Shown: positions 9,537 to 18,642, numbered from the stretch's first letter. The stretch is DNA of 36,905 nucleotides from Rubricoccaceae bacterium (GCA_024639085.1 JAHEJB010000011.1:1-36905), one strand, 5' to 3'. Numbers and translations: made by a program. The notes: generated by a model from the letters alone, not told the origin.

Positions 9537-9653
9537 TTTCTTCTCGGCGCGAATCAATCTATTACGATAGTATAGCGCTTGCGCAGCCTACAAGACCGCG
9601 CTGATCTCGATAACGATTTGTCCTCTGACCCTCACGGGCACGTAGCTAGTGGC
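9537..9653 (-). other. Spacer between caspase-STAND-WD40 and CHAT genes
   Basis: A 117-base gap in an otherwise tightly packed minus-strand set. It holds a TATACT hexamer and a GCGC-TT-GCGC inverted repeat. No clear -35 or -33 partner is visible, so an internal promoter is possible but unproven. Confidence 0.25.
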
Positions 9654-12600
9654 CTAACTAGGCACTTTTGGCTCCGGGCACTCCAACATTTCCATGCTGG
9701 GATGTGGCGGCAGGTTGGCGCACGTACAAGCGTAGGGTCGGTCGCCGAGGAGGGCCGTCCACTCCTGCTCGCTGAGATTGCGGTTCACCAGGCGACATGC
9801 TTGCTCCGCCCACGACGCGGGCCGGAGATCCCACATCCGTATGAACAGCGCTGCGTCTGAACCGTCTTCCCGCGTCCCAAAATCGTATCCAACCGTGGCG
9901 AGGTGGGTGGCCTCGGGGCTAAACGCAAGCAGATCAACTTCGGCAGGGTGCGGGAGCGGGTCTCCGATTTCTTTGCGCCCAGCGACGTCCCAGAGCTGGA
10001 GGTCGCCGCTCTGGTACTGGATCACCAACAACCGGCTGTCTGGGCTGAGGGCAAGCGAGCCCATCATGCCACCTCCGAAGTCGAACGATCCCCAAAACGC
10101 ATCCCGGCTTTCCAGATCCAGCAGACCGATGTTGATGTGGATGCAGTCCGTATAGCAGTCCCCGAAGGCCATCAAGTTCCCGGCGGGGCTGAGCACCGGC
10201 TCCGGGCCGTCATACCCTGCGGCGAAATCGGGTAGCACATCTGCCAGCGCTATGGAGTCCTGGCGAAACGCATTCCCTGTCCACTCCCACATTCGCACCG
10301 TTGGGAAGGCAAGCCCTCGGAAATTTCGGCCGTCGAAATAGACGGGACTGATGGTGTAGGGCGGTACATCGAAGGGCTTGCCCACCTGGCGCTGGTTCTC
10401 AAGATCCCAGACGGTTACGCTCGCTCTAACATCGTCCCCCGTCGTGATTGCCAACCTTGCCGCATCCGCGCTGAAGCGCACCTCCGACACGGGATCTGCC
10501 AGTTGGATGGGGTCCCCTTCGAATGCGCCTTCCGTGACGTCCCACAGCTGAATCGTTTCGCCTCGGGCGATAGCCAGCCAGGCACCGTCCGGGCTCAGGA
10601 TGCCTTTGCCCGGGTGCTCGACCCGGTCCGGATAGAGGAAGGCGCGTTGCTCCACATCCCAAACCTGGAGCCGCGTTGAGTCCTGGCCGACGTGATCCCC
10701 ATATCCAATAGCGTTCTCGACGAGGACCAACTGCGTGCCCTCCCGATTAAACGTCATGTCGATATCCTGATCGAACGGGACTTCTGCTTCGCCGAGAAGT
10801 GACTGACTGCGTCCGTCCCACACCCGCACGATGCCTTTATTGAGAAGCGCCACGAGCGTTCCCTGCTGGTTAAACGTGAGAATGCCAGTGCCTTCTCCGG
10901 TCCAGTCCTCCGAGGGGATTCGGATTTCAGAATAGGCCGTCGCCTCGTCCTTCACGATATCCCACAAGCGGACGCCGCCGAGTTGGTCTTCGGTCGCCAG
11001 TTGGTTGCCGTCGGGACTGAAGCCCACACGCATCACCATCCCGCTATGGTCATTGGTTCCCCAGATGAGCGAGTCTGTACTCGCTTCCCTAATCTCGGCC
11101 CTGAAGTTGCCGCCAATCGCGCGCAGAGCGCCATCGGGGCTAACCGCTTCGTTCGTGTTTGAAAGGAAGCTTTCCGCAAGGCCGTTGTAATCCGGGTCGT
11201 CGACAGGATGCGGATACACGTAGTAGTCGGCATTCGCCTGGAGGCTCTGTAGTAGCGCCTCCCGAGTCTGAGGCGTTTCTACGATTCGGTAGCCCTGCAC
11301 GGCCAGCAGGGTGCCGAGGGTGCGATCTCCGCTCTGCATCGCGCTGGTAGAACGGGCCGCGAGCGCGAGCGACAGGGCGTTGTCGCGTTCCACTTCGGCC
11401 CGTTGCCGCTGGCGATCGGCCTCGATACCAAAAACCCCTGCAGCCACCCCGCCCGCGATGATGAGCGCCACGAGCGTAGCGAGGCCGAGTCGAATCCGTG
11501 TCCGGCGTTGGATGCTGCGGCGGGCGAAGGCAAGCTCTTGCTGATTCATCCAGACAGGCTGGCGTTCAGGCTCGGCCTTCGCAAATCGGCTGCGGAAGAT
11601 CCGCGCACGTCTACGTAGTCGCGCGACAATCGGCAGCGCATCGGGATCAAGCTCGTCGTCTTCCCGCCCTACCAAACCATCAAGGACGCCACCACGCGCG
11701 GAATCGCGCCAGAGCAGGCCGTTCTTGGCAGTCTCATCTGCCCTCCCCCATTCGTGGGTGGCCCGCGCAAGGTTGTGCTGAAAGCGAAGATTGGCCGCAC
11801 GATCCTGCTCGGTATGCATCCAGTTCGTTAGACGACCCCACGCGTTCACGAGGGCGTCGTGCGCGGGTTCTACATAGGGTTCGCCATCGTCACCACGACC
11901 CTCGACAACGAGTCGGGCGATTGTCAGTTGCTGGACGACGGTGTGCGCACGCTCCGTCTCTCCCTCGTTGGGATACCTCAACTCGGATCTGGGCACACGG
12001 CGCCTAGCCACGTTGCCACCTTCCACGACAACCATGCGAAGCATCAGCCGCCGCATGGTCTCGCGATGTGCCGGGTCGAGTGCCTCGTACTCCGCGTCGG
12101 CGCGGGTGCGCAGTGCCCCTACAACGCCCCCAACTGTTTCGTAGTCCACGGTTTCCAACGCCCGGTCGTCGCTGCGCCGGCCGATGTAGTGCACGTACAT
12201 CTCGCTGAGTGCGAACGAGAGTAGCGGCAACCCACCCGGCGTCTGTATGACTTCATTGATGAGTTCGTCGACGAGCCCCGACGGTTTGAAGTACATCACG
12301 CGCTGCGAGGCCGGTTGCTCAATCACGCCGCGCACCTCATCCTGCGTCATGGGTGGCACCACATAGCGAGCCTCCTTCCAGCGGGCCTCCAATACAGAAC
12401 GGTCGAACTGCGGCTCAAAGTCCGAGCGAAGGGTCAGCAGGAGCCGCAGTTGCTCGGAATGCGCCTCCACGAGACGTAGAAGTAGGTCAAGAACCGCCTC
12501 GCGCTCCTCGCCCTCTGGCGTCATGGTGACCAACTCTTCAAACTGATCGACAACAATGACAAGTCGCCCATCAGGGTGCGTTTGGCACCACGTAGCGATC

Positions 12601-13775
12601 ATTTCTTCTACGCCGCTATCGGAATCGACGTCCAGCTGAGATACGACGCGGCGGAGCGCCAACATGGGATCGGATCCAGGCCTTACAACAGGCAGGACGT
12701 GCCATTCACGCGCCACGTTTCGCTTGAGTTTTGGCAGCAGCCCTGCTTTCACGACACTCGACTTGCCCGTGCCTGACGCTCCCAAGACAACCGTCAGGGG
12801 GTGATCTTCGACATGGCCCGCCAACTCTTCAATCACCTCATCCCGACCAAAGAACAGCTCGGCGTGCTCTTCTTCGTAGGGCTCCAGGCCGCGCCACGGG
12901 TTGTTCTCGTAGTTCAGTGGTGGGGCCGGCGGCAGATTCAGTTCATGGCCGGGCACAAGGAAAATGAACTCGCCCTTGTCGTGTTTCGAGAGAGGCCATA
13001 GCCGCGGAGTCTGTCGATGCCCGGCTTCGATGGTCGCTGGCTGCAGATGTTCTTCGAGGTACAAGTACAGCTCGCTCGCTGTAATAACACCGTCGCCATT
13101 TTCGGAGGGCACGACATCTCCAGCCCCGGCCAGCGCCTCGAACAGCGCTCTGGCAAAAGGCGAATGATCCCCGTCTTCGCCCCGCTCACCGAACGATCCG
13201 AGCGTCGGGAATTCGTCAAGCGCCGTTTGGTCGAAAGAAGCGGACGCGATAGCCTGCCAGGCCGGATCGGTTATGAACCGGTCATACCGCTCCTGATGAA
13301 TCACCTTGGGCAGCGAGACAATATCGCGCGTACTGGACCAGCGGAACGCTCCGGAGAAGCAACTATCCAGAATCACGAGCATGTGCCTGCACTCCAGCGC
13401 ACAGAGGGCGTCGTACAGGGCCGGCATGTGCAGGTAGCTCTTCGGCTCACCGTGCCGGGCATCCTGCGGAAGTAAATATCCGGTTGGTCCGCTTTCGCTC
13501 TCAAGGGCTACGCCGTGCCCAGCAAAGTAGAAGAGTACACGATCGTCTGGCCCGACGTCTTGCTGCAGGCGATTCCGAAACAGGTCGTTGATGCTATCGA
13601 GCGACGCCTGCTCATCCACAAGCAAGTGAACGTCATAGGCATGATCGTCAGCCAATAGTTGACCAAGGCGACGGGCATCGTTCGCGGCCGTCTTGAGTGG
13701 AGGGACTCCCTGCCCGTAGGCGTTGACGCCTATTACGACGGCCACATTCCGCCTAAAGTCGTTTTGCTTTCCCAT
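9654..13775 (-). CDS. Caspase-STAND NTPase-WD40 protein with transmembrane helix
   Basis: A 1373-aa multidomain protein. Residues about 8-275 form a caspase-like (C14) peptidase with His87 in FYFAGHG and Cys139 in ILDSCFSG. Next is a STAND-class NTPase starting at NPWRGLEPYEEEHAELFFGR, with Walker A GASGTGKSS (332-340) and Walker B LVIVVDQFEEL (405-415), followed by a helical region to about 740. A membrane helix at about 762-783 is preceded by RRSIQRRTRIR (positive inside) and followed by the usual helical linker (EADRQRQRAEVERDNAL). The remainder is a WD40-like propeller with repeated LSPDG..LA and VWD/LWD units. The WD40 part should thus sit outside the cytoplasm, sensing ligand, with the NTPase controlling the caspase. 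The start ATG has AGTGAGGAG upstream. It begins 13 bases after the caspase-hydrolase gene, so the two are co-transcribed. It looks somewhat more GC-rich than its neighbours. Confidence 0.92.
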   Translation of the reverse strand: MGKQNDFRRNVAVVIGVNAYGQGVPPLKTAANDARRLGQLLADDHAYDVHLLVDEQASLDSINDLFRNRLQQDVGPDDRVLFYFAGHGVALESESGPTGYLLPQDARHGEPKSYLHMPALYDALCALECRHMLVILDSCFSGAFRWSSTRDIVSLPKVIHQERYDRFITDPAWQAIASASFDQTALDEFPTLGSFGERGEDGDHSPFARALFEALAGAGDVVPSENGDGVITASELYLYLEEHLQPATIEAGHRQTPRLWPLSKHDKGEFIFLVPGHELNLPPAPPLNYENNPWRGLEPYEEEHAELFFGRDEVIEELAGHVEDHPLTVVLGASGTGKSSVVKAGLLPKLKRNVAREWHVLPVVRPGSDPMLALRRVVSQLDVDSDSGVEEMIATWCQTHPDGRLVIVVDQFEELVTMTPEGEEREAVLDLLLRLVEAHSEQLRLLLTLRSDFEPQFDRSVLEARWKEARYVVPPMTQDEVRGVIEQPASQRVMYFKPSGLVDELINEVIQTPGGLPLLSFALSEMYVHYIGRRSDDRALETVDYETVGGVVGALRTRADAEYEALDPAHRETMRRLMLRMVVVEGGNVARRRVPRSELRYPNEGETERAHTVVQQLTIARLVVEGRGDDGEPYVEPAHDALVNAWGRLTNWMHTEQDRAANLRFQHNLARATHEWGRADETAKNGLLWRDSARGGVLDGLVGREDDELDPDALPIVARLRRRARIFRSRFAKAEPERQPVWMNQQELAFARRSIQRRTRIRLGLATLVALIIAGGVAAGVFGIEADRQRQRAEVERDNALSLALAARSTSAMQSGDRTLGTLLAVQGYRIVETPQTREALLQSLQANADYYVYPHPVDDPDYNGLAESFLSNTNEAVSPDGALRAIGGNFRAEIREASTDSLIWGTNDHSGMVMRVGFSPDGNQLATEDQLGGVRLWDIVKDEATAYSEIRIPSEDWTGEGTGILTFNQQGTLVALLNKGIVRVWDGRSQSLLGEAEVPFDQDIDMTFNREGTQLVLVENAIGYGDHVGQDSTRLQVWDVEQRAFLYPDRVEHPGKGILSPDGAWLAIARGETIQLWDVTEGAFEGDPIQLADPVSEVRFSADAARLAITTGDDVRASVTVWDLENQRQVGKPFDVPPYTISPVYFDGRNFRGLAFPTVRMWEWTGNAFRQDSIALADVLPDFAAGYDGPEPVLSPAGNLMAFGDCYTDCIHINIGLLDLESRDAFWGSFDFGGGMMGSLALSPDSRLLVIQYQSGDLQLWDVAGRKEIGDPLPHPAEVDLLAFSPEATHLATVGYDFGTREDGSDAALFIRMWDLRPASWAEQACRLVNRNLSEQEWTALLGDRPYACTCANLPPHPSMEMLECPEPKVPS

Positions 13776-13788
13776 CGCTCCTCACTTC

Positions 13789-16700
13789 CTACTTCTGAAG
13801 CCATGTAAGAAGTTGTTGTTGGACATCACGATTTGAAAAGAATCCAAAATGCGAGATTCCTGCATCTGCCTCGTAGACAAGCCGATCCTCTATTGGGAAA
13901 CCGCCAGCGCCATTGGCCTCGTAAACGCCTTCGGTAGGAACGACGAGGTCATTCTGATCTCCAAAAATGGCCTTCGCCAAGCGACCAGAAGCCCACGACT
14001 TGAGCCCAGGGTCCTTGGCCGAATATTCCGCAGCAACGGCGAAATACCTCGTCCCCTCTGGAGCTTCAGAAGCGTTAATCCAATTCTGAAAGTCGCTTCC
14101 AGGCTTCATGGCTTGAAGGCCGTCAAGCCCTTTGATTGCGCCCACTGCGAGTTGCTTTACGACCGCGATCAGCGTATCCAAAACCTCCGTAACCACATTA
14201 TCCGGGATGAACGCGAGGAGGTTGGTGTATGTATCGACAAGCTTTCCCAAATGCTGGGCATCCGCCAGTGCGGTCCCACTATTTGGCGTGGCAACGAATG
14301 CCATGTTTCGAATGCGCAGCGAGCGTGAGCCAAGCGAAAACTCAGATTGCCGTTCGGCAATTGCGCGCCCCACGAGACCACCCCGTGAGTGACAGATGAA
14401 GTCCAGATCGAGATTGTCACCGGCGGGAAGGTTCTCCAGCAGCCATTTTGCGTTTTCTTTAGGATCATGAGCAAGCGTGGGATGATCAAATGCGAATACG
14501 CGGCCATCGTACTCTCGATGTAATTCGGCTAGTACATCCGGGTGCAGCTCCGAGAATGTCGAGTGGGAACGAAAGAACGGGCCGTGAAGGAACAGAAGCG
14601 ACCGACCATTCGAGAGCTGAGCAAGCGCATCCGCTCCGTCAGGTTGCGGGTCGAAGCTCTGAAAATTCCCCGGGGTAAATGATCGGACGTGATGAGGGCG
14701 ATTTTTGACTTCCCATCGCTTCACGAATGATTCGGTGATCATCCCCAGGAGTGGATCCATGAGAGGGAAAGCCAACACTTCCAGCACCTTCTTTCCGACA
14801 GTAGCTGCGATGCCACGAGTGGCCGGTTCTGAAGTTGGCGCTGGCTCGGCACGATCAATTGAATACGTCCTGGTTGGTTCTCCTCGAGTTTTTACTTCAT
14901 CATGATTCTGGAACTGCCAGGTCGCTATGCCGCTTTCATCCGTATAGAGGACGCATTGGGCGACATCGAGACCGGGGTCTTCAACAGAAAGCTCTATGGC
15001 CGGATCGACTCCGGAAAGACTCCGCGTTCGGACGGATTCTATTTCCACCGTTTGTTGACGCTGAATACCGGCCCTTTCTAGCGACTCCATCCAAACACCT
15101 TTGGCGGGCGAGGAGCCGCGCGTTACTCTTTCCTCGCTCGGAATAACACGGACAATTCCATTTACTCCCGGCGTTCTAAGTGTCACTCCGGAAAGCGATA
15201 GAGCCGTCCCACTTGCGTCCAGTGAAGCCGCATCGCCCTCGACTCGATGACTTCGTTTTCGATAGAGTGTGAATGCCCGGTTGATGGCCGCCCAGTCTTC
15301 GTCCGGCTTTGGCTTTTGCGGGCGACTTAGATCGCGCGTGCTACGGCCGGTCTGTGTGAGACTGAGCAACGCGCCGAGAGGAGAGTCGTCGACATATGCA
15401 GACCGAACGCCCTCTTGCACCAGCGACGAAAAGTCTGCCGGTTTGCTCGTAACAAACACTTTTAATGTCTCGACTCCTTTCACGGGTGTAGCCTCACCCG
15501 GCTCTTCGACAAACGGAAAAGTGTCGGGAAAACCAAGAACCAATTCATCGCCATCTCGAATCCCAATGTCGAGCGTGTTACCCGGCGCGAGCGCCTCGCT
15601 GGCTCCAGCAACGGGGTAAAGTTGCGCAATGCGATTGGAGAGTCCGAAGTCGAGGACGTACAGATAGACAGCCTCCGAGTGGTTATTGATAATCGATAGC
15701 CCTAGTTGTTCGCCCTCTGTAAATGAAACCTCTCCACTCTCAGAATCAGGTTCTGCCGATTCCCAAGAGCCACTCTTCGATTGTCGCTTCAGTTGCACTT
15801 CGACCGCGCGTTGTAGCGTACTAGCCGAATCAGGATTGTAAAGATTAAGTGTTCGATTGAATTTTGCGATCACCTCCAGGTTGTCGCATACTATTGAAGT
15901 TGCTTGGGGCTCGGTTGCCGCGCGTGGTGGCATTGCCAGTCGCCCGTCTCTCCCGACAGAAGCCCAGGTGTTAACTCTGAGCATTCCAAGTTGGGGAACA
16001 GGGTCTCCGGAGGTTACGCTCGCCCTTTCCGAGAGCAGATATATGCATATTTCAGCCTCGTCCACGGGCGCTGAGAGCAGAAGTGGCGATTCTTCGACTA
16101 GTGCTTCAAGCGGTTTAGTGTCTTCCGTTGAGTTCCCCTTAATCGCAATACGCAGCCTCATCTCCCCTATTGACCGGGCCTGCTCAACGGCTCTGGCGCC
16201 CTCAGAAATTGACCCTGGAATACTCTCCTTCAAAATCGATGCTGACGACGTCGTCGCTCCAACACGAGATATCACCACTCGGCCAATGGAGGAAGATTCG
16301 TCGTCCGTTTTTGCATCGGTGGGAAACACATTGAGTTCTGATCCCGACGTTAATCCGTGCGCTGCCCCTGCTCCCAGTTCAACAGCCTCCTCGGTTCGAC
16401 TAAGTACGGAAATAAATCGCATCGGCTGGATGTCTCTCACGCCAAACAGCTCGCGATCCAGCGACCCTTCAATTTGAACTGTCTGCTTTGACGAATTAGA
16501 ACGAACTGAGCCGCGCGTTGCGTCATAAACATCACGATAGGTTGTGCCGGTATTAGCTCTGTTAAGTTCCCGGCCGAGGAAGAAAGAGAGGGCGCCGTGC
16601 TTTTGATTGGACTCTGGGTCCCGGTACTCGTACGAGCACTCATCATCTTTGCATCCTGCCATCAATACATAGCGCTGGCCAAGTGGAAGCCATCCGCTTG

Positions 16701-17286
16701 GACCGGCGTCGGTGCCCGCGGAACGGGTGGTTGGTCCTGTTACGGGCGAAGGCGGAAGCTCTTCAACCGGCCTCGTGTCAGGCGCAACCGTTCGGGCTTT
16801 TTCACCGAAAGCGTCACGAGCCATCGTTCCGGAGTGGCAACAGTCGAAAATGAGCGTGACGTATGGTGTCTTGGCCGTAACGCGCTGAAGCCACGCATAA
16901 ATCTCGTCATCCACAATGTCGCGATTCTCACCCGGGGCGCGCGCGGAGTCGTAGGTAACTAGTGTTTCATCAAGGCCATCCGGTTCGTCTCCTTCGCGGT
17001 CGGTTATCTGTGAGCCGTGCCCCGAGTAATGCAGCACCACGATATCGTCATTCTCGACACGCTGCTCTAAAGACTGCATTGCCTTAAGAATTCCCTCTCG
17101 AGTCGCCATTTCGTCCGTCAGGATCTCAATATGCTCTTTCGAAAACCCAAATACCGTCTGCAAAGCCTGATTCATCAGCCGGACGTCATTCACGCAGCCA
17201 TCGAGCTGTTCAAACTTTGTGAGGTTGGGATACGAGTTGATCCCAATTAGCAAAGCTCTCTTTACGGACGTCGTTGTCTCAGGCAT
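13789..17286 (-). CDS. Metacaspase-like peptidase fused to alpha/beta hydrolase
   Basis: A 1165-aa protein with no signal peptide or obvious membrane helix, so it should be cytosolic. Residues 8 to about 285 are a caspase-fold peptidase of metacaspase type: His90 in HYSGHGS, Cys150 in FDCCHSG, and the acidic loop DREGDEPDGLDE that gives metacaspases Arg/Lys specificity. A beta-rich middle contains a DUF4384-like domain (about 520-616, ending in LKVFVTSKP). From about residue 880 there is an alpha/beta hydrolase: LFLHGPFF strand-turn, nucleophile elbow CHSRGG (Ser967), acid in NDLVVP (Asp1113) and His1146 in ISHFG. This resembles PGAP1/DUF7379-type lipases or esterases. Two catalytic centres in one chain suggest a protease-activated hydrolase, but the substrate is unknown. 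First gene of the three-gene minus-strand set; divergent from the cyclase gene. Confidence 0.9.
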   Translation of the reverse strand: MPETTTSVKRALLIGINSYPNLTKFEQLDGCVNDVRLMNQALQTVFGFSKEHIEILTDEMATREGILKAMQSLEQRVENDDIVVLHYSGHGSQITDREGDEPDGLDETLVTYDSARAPGENRDIVDDEIYAWLQRVTAKTPYVTLIFDCCHSGTMARDAFGEKARTVAPDTRPVEELPPSPVTGPTTRSAGTDAGPSGWLPLGQRYVLMAGCKDDECSYEYRDPESNQKHGALSFFLGRELNRANTGTTYRDVYDATRGSVRSNSSKQTVQIEGSLDRELFGVRDIQPMRFISVLSRTEEAVELGAGAAHGLTSGSELNVFPTDAKTDDESSSIGRVVISRVGATTSSASILKESIPGSISEGARAVEQARSIGEMRLRIAIKGNSTEDTKPLEALVEESPLLLSAPVDEAEICIYLLSERASVTSGDPVPQLGMLRVNTWASVGRDGRLAMPPRAATEPQATSIVCDNLEVIAKFNRTLNLYNPDSASTLQRAVEVQLKRQSKSGSWESAEPDSESGEVSFTEGEQLGLSIINNHSEAVYLYVLDFGLSNRIAQLYPVAGASEALAPGNTLDIGIRDGDELVLGFPDTFPFVEEPGEATPVKGVETLKVFVTSKPADFSSLVQEGVRSAYVDDSPLGALLSLTQTGRSTRDLSRPQKPKPDEDWAAINRAFTLYRKRSHRVEGDAASLDASGTALSLSGVTLRTPGVNGIVRVIPSEERVTRGSSPAKGVWMESLERAGIQRQQTVEIESVRTRSLSGVDPAIELSVEDPGLDVAQCVLYTDESGIATWQFQNHDEVKTRGEPTRTYSIDRAEPAPTSEPATRGIAATVGKKVLEVLAFPLMDPLLGMITESFVKRWEVKNRPHHVRSFTPGNFQSFDPQPDGADALAQLSNGRSLLFLHGPFFRSHSTFSELHPDVLAELHREYDGRVFAFDHPTLAHDPKENAKWLLENLPAGDNLDLDFICHSRGGLVGRAIAERQSEFSLGSRSLRIRNMAFVATPNSGTALADAQHLGKLVDTYTNLLAFIPDNVVTEVLDTLIAVVKQLAVGAIKGLDGLQAMKPGSDFQNWINASEAPEGTRYFAVAAEYSAKDPGLKSWASGRLAKAIFGDQNDLVVPTEGVYEANGAGGFPIEDRLVYEADAGISHFGFFSNRDVQQQLLTWLQK

Positions 17287-17427
17287 CGGTTTCGATCGCT
17301 AGTTTTTTGAAGGTCGATATTGCACACGTACCGTTCAAGGGTACGCAAGCTTTTGTTCAACCTAGTTCTGCGTTGCATGTGCGATCACAGGCTTCTAGTT
17401 TGATCCCTCCCCGACCAGCCCCACTAC
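17287..17427. promoter_or_regulatory. Divergent promoter region between caspase-hydrolase and cyclase genes
   Basis: On the plus strand, TTG (17373) is followed after 20 bases by TAGTTTG (17396-17402), a near match to the Bacteroidota sigma-A promoter, and the cyclase ATG is 25 bases further on. A perfect inverted repeat CGTACC-N7-GGTACG (17327-17345) lies between the two start codons and could be an operator for the minus-strand set. Neither assignment has support beyond pattern. Confidence 0.35.
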
Positions 17428-18609
17428 ATGGCCGACAACGACGTATCCAGGATTTCGAAGGAAAACCAGGACCTGCGCAGGGAGATTGATGAACTGGCGT
17501 TGCTCAACGATCTGGCCGTTGCTATCGGCAGTGCACGAGATCTTGATTCCATCATTCGAACACTGGTTCGGCGATCGCTCGAAATAATCGAAGCGCGTCA
17601 GGGGGTCGTAACCCTTCTTGAAAGGCTCGATGGTGCCTCTTCGTCTACACTCGTACGCACGGTGATTGGTACCGGCACAGCGGCTTTGCTGCGTCCTGAC
17701 GAGGCCCTTCTTGCATGGATGAGCCACCACCAGAAACCCATCCGGTTGGTAGATCCGCTATCTGATGCGACATTTGGAGGGTTCGACTGGGACCCGGAGG
17801 TCAACTCCGTGTTGTGCATTCCGCTCATGGCCCACGGCAAACTCCTAGGCGCGCTTTCGCTTTATAACAAAAAAGGAGATGTCGGCTTTTCGGAAGCTGA
17901 TTCGCGACTTTTGACAATTCTCGGGATGCAATCTGCCCAGATCATCGAAGCCGCGCTCGCTCAGGAAGAGCGAGATCGAGTTTTGAACGTTTTTGGCCGA
18001 CACACGTCGCCCACCGTAGTTGAGGAACTCTTGCGCTACGATTCCGACCCGCCGAGCAGGCGAGCCGAGGTCTGTGTGATGTTTCTTGATCTTCGCGGGT
18101 TCACCACGTTTGCCGAGCAGGCTGAACCAGAAGAAGTGGTTGACTACTTGAACGCCTTCTTCGCCCAAACGACGGAAGCAGTCACGAGCCGCGGAGGCAT
18201 CATCCACCAGCTGTTAGGAGATGGCTTTTTGGCCGTATTTGGTGCTCCCATTGCACATGAAGACGATTGCACGCGCGCCGTGGACGCAGCTTTGGACATC
18301 GTTCAACGAATTGAAACCGAATGCAGCACCGGACGACTGAGGCCCACCAACCTCGGAATTGGCCTTCATGCCGGCGAAGTCGTCGCGGGAACGGTTGGCT
18401 CCAGTTTGCACAAAGAGTACAAGATCACGGGCGATGTCGTCAACGTCGCGGCTCGAATCGAACAGTTGTGCAAGGACTATGACGCTCAGATCCTCGTCTC
18501 GGAAGCAGTCTGGGAGCGACAGACAGTAGATCGCGCAGATTTTCAGGACCTTGGGCAGGTTCAGATCCGGGGAAGATCGGACTTGCTCGGCTTGAGGAAA
18601 TTGGCCTAG
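17428..18609 (+). CDS. GAF domain-class III nucleotidyl cyclase
   Basis: A 393-aa soluble cyclase. A short N-terminal coiled coil leads into a GAF domain (about 28-178), which would bind a small ligand. A linker (EERDRVLNVFGRHTSP) joins it to the class III cyclase domain (about 210-392). Both metal aspartates are present (Asp221 in FLDLRGFT, Asp265 in LGDGFLAVFG), as are the transition-state Asn339 and Arg343 (GDVVNVAAR). The substrate-selecting positions are unusual: Gln261 where Lys is normal, and Lys332 where Thr or Asp is normal. It should make cAMP or another cyclic nucleotide from the NTP; the base cannot be predicted safely. It is divergent from the caspase genes and convergent with smc. 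No Shine-Dalgarno is seen. Confidence 0.9.
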   Translation: MADNDVSRISKENQDLRREIDELALLNDLAVAIGSARDLDSIIRTLVRRSLEIIEARQGVVTLLERLDGASSSTLVRTVIGTGTAALLRPDEALLAWMSHHQKPIRLVDPLSDATFGGFDWDPEVNSVLCIPLMAHGKLLGALSLYNKKGDVGFSEADSRLLTILGMQSAQIIEAALAQEERDRVLNVFGRHTSPTVVEELLRYDSDPPSRRAEVCVMFLDLRGFTTFAEQAEPEEVVDYLNAFFAQTTEAVTSRGGIIHQLLGDGFLAVFGAPIAHEDDCTRAVDAALDIVQRIETECSTGRLRPTNLGIGLHAGEVVAGTVGSSLHKEYKITGDVVNVAARIEQLCKDYDAQILVSEAVWERQTVDRADFQDLGQVQIRGRSDLLGLRKLA

Positions 18610-18642
18610 CATTTCTAGAAGAAGGAGGCTCCACTATATGGG

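Noticed and set aside
11498-12007. 169-aa plus-strand ORF antisense to the caspase-STAND gene
   Set aside because: Arg/His/Ala-rich composition typical of a shadow frame; no motif.
15857-16477. 206-aa plus-strand ORF inside the caspase-hydrolase gene
   Set aside because: Serine-rich antisense shadow of a gene with clear domains on the other strand.
17377-17390. CRP-like site near the cyclase start
   Set aside because: TGTG and TCACA half-sites are present but the spacing is far too short for a CRP site.
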